Source: Muribaculum sp.
Lineage (GTDB): Bacteria > Bacillota > Clostridia > Lachnospirales > Lachnospiraceae
DNA length: 64,000 nt
Direction: 5' to 3'
Assembly (NCBI GenBank): GCA_023663505.1
Contig: JAMPHH010000005.1
Span: 44,803 to 108,802, forward strand
This document shows positions 8,739 through 16,738 of this stretch, in pieces. Made by a program: the position numbers and the translations under genes. The stretch's first letter is position 1, and each line of letters starts with the position of its first letter. The notes under the pieces were generated by a model that worked only from the letters and a program-made list of their open reading frames with translations, was not told the DNA's origin and did not search any database.

Positions 8739-9223
8739 CTCTGTTTTTCTATTTTGTTGCGCTCCCGAAGCTCGGTAAAGAAGGTCTTTAGCATTTGGCT
8801 GCATTCTTCTTCGAGCACGCCACTTGTCACGGCGACCTGATGGTTGAATTCCGGCATGTCAAGGATATTGAGAATGGAGCCCGCGCAGCCTGCCTTGGGA
8901 TTCATACAGCCCATGACAACCTCGGGAATCCGAGCCTGCACGATAGCGCCTGCACACATCTGGCAGGGCTCTAATGTCACATACAGGGTACAGTCCTCCA
9001 GTCGCCAGTCGCCAAGCTTCCTGCTCGCCTTGTTGATAGCGGTAATCTCTGCATGGGACAGGGTGTTCTTGTCCGTGTTGCGGCGATTATACCCCCTGCC
9101 GATGATCCTGCCCTCATGTACGATGACACAGCCAATCGGCACCTCGCCCAGAGCGTAAGCTTTCTTGGCTTGGCGGAGCGCCTCTTTCATATACTTTTCC
9201 TGAACATTCCTGATGACAGCCAT
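8711..9223 (-). CDS. tadA: tRNA-specific adenosine deaminase
   Basis: A 170-residue zinc deaminase that converts A34 to inosine in tRNA-Arg(ACG), an essential step in decoding CGN codons. ATG at 9223 follows CGGAGGG. The zinc and proton-shuttle motifs are HAE (57-59) and PCQMC (86-90). The RNA-binding region GCMNPKAGCAGS is also typical. Length and order match the TadA family. The C-terminal tail is charged and slightly long. Convergent with the flavin reductase gene. Confidence 0.95.
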   Translation of the reverse strand: MAVIRNVQEKYMKEALRQAKKAYALGEVPIGCVIVHEGRIIGRGYNRRNTDKNTLSHAEITAINKASRKLGDWRLEDCTLYVTLEPCQMCAGAIVQARIPEVVMGCMNPKAGCAGSILNILDMPEFNHQVAVTSGVLEEECSQMLKTFFTELRERNKIEKQSKKEATPSE

Positions 9224-9323
9224 ATGACCCTCCGTTTATGATACTTGAATAAGATAAGTATAACACAGACGAAGTGGTATCTAAAGTGTTAATTGCGTCT
9301 ATGCGGAGTTATGTCTATGCGGA

Positions 9324-9383
9324 GTTACAATTCACGCCCTAACTGATTCAGCAGCCTCCTGTTTGATGTGCGTGAATTGCAAC
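9324..9383 (-). repeat. 60-bp inverted-end repeat, copy 1
   Basis: Read on the minus strand it starts GTTGCAATTCACGC and ends GCGTGAATTGTAAC, which are 14-bp inverted ends with one mismatch. It is 57/60 identical to 36941-37000 in the opposite orientation. It lies in the 180-bp gap between tadA and the following membrane-protein gene. Short tandem copies of TCTATGCGGAGTTA flank it. Confidence 0.85.
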
Positions 9384-9403
9384 GAAGATGCCATGAATAG
9401 TAT

Positions 9404-10036
9404 CTATGCGGATTCATTGACAGGGGGAATGCTCTGTCTGCGTCTCTGTGGCATCAGGAATCGCCATTTGGTATAAAAATCCTGTGTTTTGAGCATTTTT
9501 CTATAACAATAGAGATAATCACAGGTCAGCACCACAAGCATGGCGGAGACTACAAAACGGATATGTTCGCCCTGCATTTGTTGGAAAGCGGTCATGAGCG
9601 CGGGAAAATATCTATCCATAAAGAGCGTGATGCCCATGGAAAATCCGATGCTTGTGGGGACAGATGTATATTTTGTAATATGAAGCGGAATTGCGGTGTA
9701 ATTCCAGTATTCGATATGACCAAGCTTCTCCGTGATCGTTCCCAGTGCAATCTCGCCAAGGCTGACCAAGATCATTGCGCAGAGAAAATAAAGTAATACC
9801 CTGCACCATTTTGATGCTTTGACTGAGATTTTTCTAAAAAAGATCATTTGTGAAGGGGTGCCCATCAGGAAATAAATCGCTATGCATGTCAGACCGTATC
9901 CCAACAAAAAGGGCAGGTTCATATTGCGGTTATCCATATACCCCTTTGTGGCAGCCAGCCAGACATTTTCTACCACGAAGCCCAAGAAAGAAACAAAAAT
10001 GATCATAAGTCCGAACTCATACCACTTATACAACAT
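9404..10036 (-). CDS. Putative ABC transporter permease (CmpB-like membrane protein)
   Basis: A 210-residue integral membrane protein with about five hydrophobic segments. ATG 10036 is preceded by AAGGAGG. The start, FGLMIIFVSFLGFVVENVWL, and the RNMNLPFLLGYGLTCIAIYF segment fit the CmpB-like putative permease family (Pfam ABC_trans_CmpB), whose substrate is unknown. It ends in a basic tail (RRRQ). It is divergent from a TetR-family regulator, with palindromic and directly repeated operator-like sequence between them, so the regulator probably controls it. Family assignment is from pattern memory. Confidence 0.65.
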   Translation of the reverse strand: MLYKWYEFGLMIIFVSFLGFVVENVWLAATKGYMDNRNMNLPFLLGYGLTCIAIYFLMGTPSQMIFFRKISVKASKWCRVLLYFLCAMILVSLGEIALGTITEKLGHIEYWNYTAIPLHITKYTSVPTSIGFSMGITLFMDRYFPALMTAFQQMQGEHIRFVVSAMLVVLTCDYLYCYRKMLKTQDFYTKWRFLMPQRRRQSIPPVNESA

Positions 10037-10127
10037 AGGTCATACCTCCTTCTATGGATTTTTGTTACAATGAGTCAGTTTTCATTGACACCTTGGAAAA
10101 TAATGTGTACAATGTGAAACAGATGTA

Positions 10128-10180
10128 TCATACATACTTTTGTGTCATACATACTTTTGTATCTTTGATACATTCGTATC
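10128..10180. promoter_or_regulatory. Operator-like repeats between the permease and TetR genes
   Basis: A 17-base motif, TCATACATACTTTTGT plus one base, is repeated head to tail at 10128-10144 and 10145-10161. The palindrome GATAC-ATTC-GTATC follows at 10167-10180. Together they fill the divergent intergenic space and are the natural target for the TetR product encoded at 10259. Confidence 0.5.
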
Positions 10181-10258
10181 ATAATTAGATTAGCATAAGT
10201 GAAAAAAATGTCAATACCCTGCAAATTAAAAGAAACAAAAGGAGCGTATTTGTATCTG

Positions 10259-10768
10259 ATGAGAAGAAGAAATGCAACAACGGAATTTTTAAAGGAATGT
10301 ATGGCGGACGCCCTTCTGCGTCTGTTGAAGGACAAGTCTCTGGACGAGATCACCATTTCTGAGATCACTGATTTGGCTGATGTGGGGCGAGTCACTTTTT
10401 ACAGGAATTTCACCAAGAAGGAGGATCTGATAGCCTTTAAGCTGAAGCTGCTTGCAGATCAGTATTTTCAGCAGATGACTCCTCAGCAAATGGGGAATAA
10501 CCATTATGTCATACAGAGTATCTTTGATTTTGTTTACAGTATCAGAGATGTGTTGACGACGCTGTATCATGCGAGATTAATAGAAACGTCCTTCCTGCCC
10601 CTCTATGAAGCTGTCAAATACCCGTCGGAGACTGACCGCGGGGCGGAGCTGAAGAACTCCTTTTTATTGTTTGGTATGATAGGGATTATTTTGAAGTGGA
10701 TTCAAGATGGATTCAAGGAGTCCTCGCAGGAGCTGACGGAGGTATTGGAGGGAGTTCTGTTGATGTGA
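10259..10768 (+). CDS. TetR/AcrR family transcriptional regulator
   Basis: About 169 residues. The N-terminal helix-turn-helix is clear: ALLRLLKDKSLDEITISEIT followed by DLADVGRVTFYRNF, the latter being the recognition helix. The C-terminal ligand domain is of the TetR_C_33 style, with ILKWIQDGFKES near the end. The start is uncertain: AAAGGAG lies 14 bases before ATG 10259 but 5 bases before an in-frame TTG at 10250, and the frame is open to GTG 10199. Divergent from the CmpB-like membrane protein, which it probably represses. Confidence 0.85.
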   Translation: MRRRNATTEFLKECMADALLRLLKDKSLDEITISEITDLADVGRVTFYRNFTKKEDLIAFKLKLLADQYFQQMTPQQMGNNHYVIQSIFDFVYSIRDVLTTLYHARLIETSFLPLYEAVKYPSETDRGAELKNSFLLFGMIGIILKWIQDGFKESSQELTEVLEGVLLM

Positions 10769-10910
10769 GCTATAATTTGATTATTGAAAGCATTGTACAT
10801 ATGTGATATCATTTTAAGTGTTTTTTTGTTATGTCTGAGTTGTATTTGCAATATTCTTGTAGTATTTAATTATGTAGTTTGAAGTCTAAGAGCAAGCGAG
10901 GAATAGCTAA

Positions 10911-11114
10911 TTGAAAAGAAATAAATATAGTGCGGGAGCTGTAAAGTTTGCTTTCCTATCTTGCGTTCCCATAAAGTACTCAATAACTTATATCAGGCAT
11001 ACTTCGTCATGGCGCATAGAGAGTGCGGCGGATGTTGAGAAATGTGTAAATCAGCTTAGAAAGTCTTTAATGGATGAGCTTAACGGAAACGATGTAGTGA
11101 ATGTTGAATTCTGA
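10911..11114 (+). pseudogene. 67-codon remnant, possibly the end of a lost defence gene
   Basis: An open frame from TTG 10911 with GCGAGG upstream. Only the last 40 residues look protein-like: SSWRIESAADVEKCVNQLRK then SLMDELNGND and VVNVEF at the stop. This resembles the C-terminal tails of large BREX/BrxC-like or DUF6079-type ATPases, in which a helix ends in a short hydrophobic strand. Given its place just before a Septu-like pair I read it as the 3' stump of a replaced defence gene; the alternative is a real small gene. I cannot confirm the homology without a search. Confidence 0.35.
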
Positions 11115-11206
11115 TGTGGAAATAAGGGAATGTTTCATATAGATCGTTTTTAATAGGGGTATTTGGTAAAAATAAGGATAGAAGTGTTGAAATGGAGAGG
11201 AATAGA

Positions 11207-12517
11207 ATGACAATTAAAAATATAGTGTTAAAAAATTACAGATGCTTTGAAGATATTGAGATAGATTTCCATGAGAAGCTGACGGTAATTGTCGGTGATA
11301 ATGGTTCAGGAAAAACTTCTATTCTTGAGGGTGTTGCCGTTTCCCTGGGAACAATGTTCATGGGATTGGATGGACAGGCTGGATTGAGCATCAATAAAAA
11401 GGATGTCAGGTTAAAAGCATATTCTATGGGAGAGTCGGAAGATGTACAGCCGCAGTTTCCAGTAGAAATAACTGCTATTGGCGATATAGATGGACAAGAG
11501 ATTACATGGAAACGTTCTTTAAATGGAGAAAACGGGAATACAACTGTAAAAGATGCAAAGGCTATGATTGATGTGGCAAAGAGTTACCAAAAACGCCTGC
11601 GGGATGGGGACGCGACATTAGTACTTCCGATTATAGCGTATTACGGTACTGGACGTCTGTGGGATTACCATAGGGAGAAGAAGACAGACACGTTTAAGGA
11701 CAATACGAAAACGAATGGTTATATTGACAGTTTAGATGGAACTGCAAATATTAAACTGATGATGAACTGGTTCAAAAAGAAGACGCTCCAAAAAATACAA
11801 AAGCGTTCAGAAGGAGTGAGAGAATTCAAGGAACTTTTGATTGTTTACCAAGCAATGTCAAAGTGTTATGAGCGTATTACGGGGTACCAAAATGTAGATT
11901 TTAGTTATAATTTGGATACAAATGAGATTGAATGCTGCTATATTGATGAAGATGGGTTTCGAATGAACATTCCGCTATCACAGATGAGTGATGGATATAA
12001 AAGCACTATTAGCCTAATTGCGGATATTGCTTATCGAATGGCAGTGTTAAATCCTCAACAGGGAATGAATGTAATTGATAATACAGATGGTGTGGTTTTG
12101 GTTGATGAAGTGGATTTGCATTTGCATCCGGAATGGCAGCACCGTATTCTTGGAGACTTGCAGGAGATTTTTCCAAGAGTTCAGTTTATTGTTACAACTC
12201 ATGCACCTGCAGTTATCAGTAGTGCAAAGAGCGAGAACTTGGTGATATTAAAGGATTATGAGGTGATGGATGCAAATGCCGAGATTTATGGAAATGATGT
12301 AAATTCTATTCTAAAAGATATTATGGGAGTATCTGAACGTAATCCGGTCATTGCAGCTCTGTTTAGTCAGTTTTATTCATTGTTGAATGAAGGGCGATAT
12401 GATGAGGCAGAAAAGATCTTGGACGAGATCGACGGGCAACGGGATTATCACGATAAAGAAGTAGCGGCTGACAGAGTGAAGTTAAGGCTTGAGAGGATCC
12501 GGGGAGGGCAGAAATGA
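11207..12517 (+). CDS. ptuA: Septu-like AAA/ABC ATPase (PtuA)
   Basis: A 436-residue SMC/RecF-like ATPase. I prefer ATG 11207, with GGAGAGG six bases upstream, over ATG 11192. It opens with the OLD/RecF-type KNYRCFEDIEIDF and Walker A GDNGSGKTS. The middle has LSQMSDGYKSTISLIADIAY, the ABC signature-like region, followed by Walker B VVLVDEVDLHLHP and the H-loop FIVTTHAP. No TOPRIM domain is seen. Its 3' end overlaps the next HNH gene as ATGA. A RecF-like ATPase coupled to an HNH nuclease is the layout of the Septu anti-phage system, in which the ATPase controls DNA cleavage or sensing. Codon and base use are AT-rich compared with flanking metabolic genes. Confidence 0.8.
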   Translation: MTIKNIVLKNYRCFEDIEIDFHEKLTVIVGDNGSGKTSILEGVAVSLGTMFMGLDGQAGLSINKKDVRLKAYSMGESEDVQPQFPVEITAIGDIDGQEITWKRSLNGENGNTTVKDAKAMIDVAKSYQKRLRDGDATLVLPIIAYYGTGRLWDYHREKKTDTFKDNTKTNGYIDSLDGTANIKLMMNWFKKKTLQKIQKRSEGVREFKELLIVYQAMSKCYERITGYQNVDFSYNLDTNEIECCYIDEDGFRMNIPLSQMSDGYKSTISLIADIAYRMAVLNPQQGMNVIDNTDGVVLVDEVDLHLHPEWQHRILGDLQEIFPRVQFIVTTHAPAVISSAKSENLVILKDYEVMDANAEIYGNDVNSILKDIMGVSERNPVIAALFSQFYSLLNEGRYDEAEKILDEIDGQRDYHDKEVAADRVKLRLERIRGGQK

Positions 12518-13233
12518 TTGAGGTCAAAAAAGGGATTGAACCGGAAGGATTAAAAGAATTAAGAGAAGATCCTATGTTAAGCGGACTTTCGCCCAAAGAA
12601 ATGTTCGCGGAATTGAAGAATCCGTTGAAAGCAGAGGTTATTGAGAGTCTGCGACATGAACAGGGACAGCTTTGCGTATATTGTATGAGCAGGATCCCGA
12701 GGGAGGATAAAGACCCGGGTATAGCTGGAACAACAATAGAACATTTAATACCTGTTGAACCGGAAGATGGGCGTAATGTAGGACAGGCTTTGGATTATAA
12801 CAATCTATTTGCAGTCTGTCACGGACAAGTAAAAAAGCGCATGAAAGGGATGCGCAGAGTCAGAACAACGGACGATTTGACTTGTGATAAGCATCGGCAA
12901 AATATAGAGTTTAGGAAAATCAATCCGTGTAAGAAGGAAACATTGCAAACAATTTTTTATACATTGGATGGCAGCATTGATGCATCAGACCCGGATGTGA
13001 GGTTTGATTTAGTGAATACATTAAATCTGAACTGCGCATCTGCCCCTTTGATTGCAGAGAGAAAAGCTGCTTTAGATGCATTGATCGATGAGATTGGGAA
13101 AGTGGAAGAGAAATATTTACATATGTATTGCATGGAGCTGCTGAATGCATTTTTGGATGAAAGTGATCCTAAAACACCGTATGTTGGAATTTTAATTTGG
13201 TATTTGCAGACGATGATACAGCGATTGGCATGA
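12514..13233 (+). CDS. ptuB: Septu-like HNH endonuclease (PtuB)
   Basis: A 239-residue HNH nuclease starting in the ATGA overlap at the end of the ATPase gene, with GGGGAGGG upstream. The nuclease core shows LCVYCMSRI (first Cys pair), then GTTIEHLIPVEP with the catalytic His, then the N-containing segment DYNNLFAVCHG. This is the order seen in HNH/TIGR02646-type PtuB proteins. The C-terminal 90 residues are helical. It probably cleaves nucleic acid under control of the ATPase. The last codons overlap a 35-codon frame at 13230. Confidence 0.8.
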   Translation: MIEVKKGIEPEGLKELREDPMLSGLSPKEMFAELKNPLKAEVIESLRHEQGQLCVYCMSRIPREDKDPGIAGTTIEHLIPVEPEDGRNVGQALDYNNLFAVCHGQVKKRMKGMRRVRTTDDLTCDKHRQNIEFRKINPCKKETLQTIFYTLDGSIDASDPDVRFDLVNTLNLNCASAPLIAERKAALDALIDEIGKVEEKYLHMYCMELLNAFLDESDPKTPYVGILIWYLQTMIQRLA

Positions 13234-13337
13234 CGAGTTCTCTGGTGCTTCCTACATTAATTGCTCTTTGTTCAATTACATTGGGAAAGTCGATGCAGAG
13301 TTCTCTTGCAGTGCTTAAGGCGTTGGGGGTGGAGTAA
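13230..13337 (+). other. 35-codon frame coupled by ATGA to the HNH gene
   Basis: ATG at 13230 overlaps the HNH stop. The frame encodes a hydrophobic peptide, MTSSLVLPTLIALCSITLG then KSMQSSLAVLKALGVE, that could form one membrane helix. The frame stays open upstream to at least 13209 (DDDTAIG), so it may instead be the C-terminal stump of an older transporter gene onto which the defence module was inserted. I do not recognise the protein family. Confidence 0.3.
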
Positions 13338-13346
13338 CTGCAAGTC

Positions 13347-13375
13347 TTGCATTTAGTGTATTCGTGTGGTATTAT
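13347..13375 (+). promoter_or_regulatory. Promoter of glgP
   Basis: TTGCAT at 13347-13352, 17-base spacer, TATTAT at 13370-13375, about 97 bases before the glycogen phosphorylase start. Confidence 0.5.
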
Positions 13376-13471
13376 ATGTTAATCGAAAGGGAATGATTTG
13401 ATTATTGGTTCTGAATGGTTACTGGTTTGGGAAGTAATTTTTAACAAGAATATTCTGCAGGAGGTATTACC

Positions 13472-15742
13472 ATGAACTTGGAACAACAGTTGAATGCCAT
13501 CACAGGCAAGGTCTATGGCAAGGAGATCGGCACATGCACGAACGAGCAGCTCTATGACGGTATCTTACAGCTGGTGAAGGAGAGAATAGCGTCTGCTCCC
13601 GCGATCAAGGGGACGAAGAAGGTCTATTATATTTCCATGGAATTTCTCATCGGAAAATTGCTCTCCAACAATCTGATCAATCTGGGAATCTACGAGGAGC
13701 TGAGCGACCTTCTGGCTAAGAACGGCAAGAGCTTGGCTGAGATCGAGGAGATAGAGCCGGAGCCTTCTCTGGGCAACGGTGGCTTGGGGCGTCTTGCGGC
13801 ATGCTTCTTGGATTCTATCGCCACGCTGGGGCTGCCCGGTGACGGCATCGGACTAAACTATCATTTTGGTCTGTTCAAGCAGGTATTTCAGAACCGCTTG
13901 CAGAACGCGGAGAAGAACGATTGGATTGAGCAAAATTCATGGCTTACCAATACAGGGAAGAAATTCGAGGTGGCTTTTGGCAATCGCAAGGTGACGTCTG
14001 TGCTTTATGACATTGATGTCATTGGATATGAGAATGGCGTGAACAAGCTGCATCTGTTTGATTTGGAGTCCGTTGACGAGAGTCTTGTGCAGAACGGCAT
14101 CACCTTTGACAAGGGGAAGGTGGACAAGAACCTGACACTATTCCTCTATCCTGACGATTCTGACGAGGCGGGGAATCTTTTGCGTATTTATCAGGAATAT
14201 TTCATGGTGTGTAATGGCGCGCAGCTTATCATAGAGGAAATGAAGGCGAAGGGTCAGGATCTGCACAGAATGAATGAGTATGTGGCGATCCAGATCAATG
14301 ACACGCACCCTACCTTGGTGATTCCGGAGCTGATCCGAATCCTCACTTGGGAGGAGGGCTTCACCATGAATGACGCCGTGGAGGTGGTGAGCAAGACCTG
14401 TGCTTACACGAACCATACGATTCTGGCGGAGGCCTTGGAGAAATGGCCGTTGGCTTATATCGAGGAGGTTGTGCCTCAGCTTGTGCCCATTATCAAGGAG
14501 CTTTCCAACCGCGTGGCGAAGGAATACAAGGACGAAAAGGTACAGATCATCGACAAGGAGAAGCGTGTGCACATGGCTCATATTGATATCCATTATGGGT
14601 ACAGCGTGAACGGTGTGGCGGCGATTCATACGGATATCCTGAAGGAGTCCGAGCTGAATCATTTTTACAAGCTTTATCCTGAGAAATTCAACAACAAGAC
14701 CAACGGCATAACCTTCAGAAGATGGCTGTTGTCCTGCAATCGGGAGCTTGCAGCCTTCCTGACGGAGACCATCGGCAGCGATTATAAGAAGGACGCGGCG
14801 AAGCTTGAGAAGCTTTTGGAGAGGGCAAATGACCAGGCTGTTCTGGATAAGCTTTATGAGATCAAGCAGGGCAAGAAGGCGGCGCTTGCTGAGTACATCA
14901 AGGAGAAAGAGGGCGTGACACTGGACGTCAATTCTATTTTTGACATTCAGGTGAAGCGTCTCCATGAGTACAAGCGTCAGCAGATGAATGCGCTGTATAT
15001 CATTCACAAATATTTGGAGATCAAGGGCGGCAAGAAGCCTTCCACACCTCTTACCTTCCTGTTCGGGGCGAAGGCGGCGCCTGCCTATGTGATTGCGCAG
15101 GATATCATTCATTTGCTTTTGGTGCTGTCCGAGATCGTGAACAATGACGCGGACGTGAGCCCTTACATGAAGGTTGTGATGGTGGAGAATTATAACGTAA
15201 GCTATGCAGAGAAGCTGATTCCCGCATGTGACATCTCCGAGCAGATTTCCCTCGCTTCCAAGGAGGCGTCGGGCACGGGTAACATGAAGTTTATGTTAAA
15301 CGGCGCCGTGACTCTTGGAACCAGTGATGGCGCGAATGTGGAGATTCACGAGTTGGTGGGTGATGACAATATTTATATATTTGGAGAAAAGAGCGACACC
15401 GTGATCAAGCATTATGACAAGGCGGATTATGTGTCTAAGGATTACTATGACAAGAGTCCCGTCATCAAGGAGGCGGTGGACTTTATCATAGGCGAACAGG
15501 CGATGAAGGTTGGTCATAAGGAGAATCTGGAGCGTCTTTACAGGGAGCTTTTGAACAAGGATTGGTTTATGACCCTGCTCGATTTGGAGGATTATATCGC
15601 CACGAAGGATCGCGCCTTTGCGGATTACGAGGATAAACAGAAATGGAAGAAGATGATGTTGGTCAACATTGCCAAGGCGGGATTCTTCTCCTCTGACAGA
15701 ACGATTGCGGAGTACAACAGAGATATCTGGAAGCTGAAGTAG
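13472..15742 (+). CDS. glgP: Glycogen/alpha-glucan phosphorylase (GT35)
   Basis: A 756-residue cytosolic enzyme that removes terminal glucose from glycogen or maltodextrin as glucose-1-phosphate using PLP. ATG 13472 has GCAGGAGG upstream. Family signatures: [17 protein letters not shown] near residues 53-70, [16 protein letters not shown] near 103-120, and the PLP lysine in [15 protein letters not shown] near residue 605. At about 756 residues it belongs to the shorter bacterial class. It supplies glucose-1-phosphate, the same product as the cellobiose phosphorylase at 27301. The following radical SAM gene is close and may be co-transcribed. Confidence 0.96.
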   Translation: MNLEQQLNAITGKVYGKEIGTCTNEQLYDGILQLVKERIASAPAIKGTKKVYYISMEFLIGKLLSNNLINLGIYEELSDLLAKNGKSLAEIEEIEPEPSLGNGGLGRLAACFLDSIATLGLPGDGIGLNYHFGLFKQVFQNRLQNAEKNDWIEQNSWLTNTGKKFEVAFGNRKVTSVLYDIDVIGYENGVNKLHLFDLESVDESLVQNGITFDKGKVDKNLTLFLYPDDSDEAGNLLRIYQEYFMVCNGAQLIIEEMKAKGQDLHRMNEYVAIQINDTHPTLVIPELIRILTWEEGFTMNDAVEVVSKTCAYTNHTILAEALEKWPLAYIEEVVPQLVPIIKELSNRVAKEYKDEKVQIIDKEKRVHMAHIDIHYGYSVNGVAAIHTDILKESELNHFYKLYPEKFNNKTNGITFRRWLLSCNRELAAFLTETIGSDYKKDAAKLEKLLERANDQAVLDKLYEIKQGKKAALAEYIKEKEGVTLDVNSIFDIQVKRLHEYKRQQMNALYIIHKYLEIKGGKKPSTPLTFLFGAKAAPAYVIAQDIIHLLLVLSEIVNNDADVSPYMKVVMVENYNVSYAEKLIPACDISEQISLASKEASGTGNMKFMLNGAVTLGTSDGANVEIHELVGDDNIYIFGEKSDTVIKHYDKADYVSKDYYDKSPVIKEAVDFIIGEQAMKVGHKENLERLYRELLNKDWFMTLLDLEDYIATKDRAFADYEDKQKWKKMMLVNIAKAGFFSSDRTIAEYNRDIWKLK

Positions 15743-15767
15743 GAGTAATGTGAAGAATGGGATTATT

Positions 15768-16589
15768 ATGAGAATTTACGGTTTACAGAAAACAACTCTT
15801 TTGGATTATCCCGAGCATGTCGCAGCCACCATTTTTACCGGTGGCTGCAATTTTCGTTGTCCCTTTTGTCAAAATGCGGGACTGGTGCTTATGGGGAAAT
15901 TGACCGATGCCGAGGGCGGTAATGAGACGGGGGCGGAGCAGATGCTTGGCAAGGTTTGCCCGCCCGTGCTCATACCCGAGGAGGAAGTATTCTCGCATCT
16001 GCGCAAGCGGCAGGGGATTTTGGAGGGCTTGTGCATCACGGGCGGAGAGCCTACGCTGCAGACTGATTTGGGCGAATTTATAGAGCGTGTGAAGGGATTG
16101 GGCTATGCGGTGAAGCTGGACACGAACGGGTATCGTCCCGAGGTGTTGGCAGAGCTGTTGGAGAGGGGCTTGTTGGATTATGTAGCCATGGATATCAAGG
16201 CGTCCAAGGAGAATTATGCAAGAGCGGTCGGCTTGGTATCGCGGACGTTATGCTGCGGCAGGCCCGAGCTGAGACTTGAAAGGATCGAGGAGAGTATCCG
16301 TCTCCTTCAGGGCAGCGGTATCCCGTATGAATTTCGCACAACGGCGGTGAAGGGCTTACATACGGTGGAGGAGTTTGCCGAGATTGGAAGATGGCTTGCG
16401 GGCAGCAGGGCATATTTTATACAAAGCTATGAGGAGCAGGGCGAGATTCTGGGGAAGGTGCAGAGTGGGACTGAGAGAGGCGTCTTGGCGGAGGATTTTG
16501 GGAGCTTTGCCGCAGAGGAATTGAAACAGGCTGCGCGGTTGGCGGGGAAGTATATCGCTCGGGTGGAGCTGCGAGGGGTTACGGAATGA
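15768..16589 (+). CDS. Anaerobic ribonucleotide reductase activating protein (NrdG-like radical SAM)
   Basis: About 273 residues. The radical SAM cluster motif is CNFRCPFC (Cys27, 31, 34), preceded by LQKTTLLDYPEHVAATIFTG, the hallmark of the NrdG2 type. GGEPTLQ and MDIKASKENY also fit. It would make the glycyl radical on an anaerobic ribonucleotide reductase or related enzyme, though no nrdD gene is nearby. A GTG at 15750 with AGGAG only four bases ahead is an alternative start. The final codons ACG GAA TGA form the left arm of a 26-bp hairpin, so stop codon and terminator overlap. Confidence 0.85.
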   Translation: MRIYGLQKTTLLDYPEHVAATIFTGGCNFRCPFCQNAGLVLMGKLTDAEGGNETGAEQMLGKVCPPVLIPEEEVFSHLRKRQGILEGLCITGGEPTLQTDLGEFIERVKGLGYAVKLDTNGYRPEVLAELLERGLLDYVAMDIKASKENYARAVGLVSRTLCCGRPELRLERIEESIRLLQGSGIPYEFRTTAVKGLHTVEEFAEIGRWLAGSRAYFIQSYEEQGEILGKVQSGTERGVLAEDFGSFAAEELKQAARLAGKYIARVELRGVTE

Positions 16590-16663
16590 AGATTTATTAA
16601 GGTCAGAAAGAATCTGACCTTAATAAATCTTCATTCCGAGAAGAATCCGCAAGCGGATTCTTC
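16582..16663 (+). terminator. Tandem hairpins starting inside the preceding stop codon
   Basis: The first hairpin has a perfect 26-bp stem (16582-16607 with 16613-16638) and a five-base loop AAGAA; its left arm includes the TGA of the radical SAM gene. The second is GAAGAATCCG-CAAG-CGGATTCTTC (16640-16663). No U-run follows, so it may act as a mobile hairpin or mRNA-protecting element rather than a simple terminator. Similar composite structures are at 39864 and 54849. Confidence 0.7.
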
Positions 16664-16738
16664 CAACTTTGCACGGGTTCACGGATTATTTGTGGTGGCA
16701 GTATTGCAGGTAGAATTTGCGATATTCGGGAGATAAAA

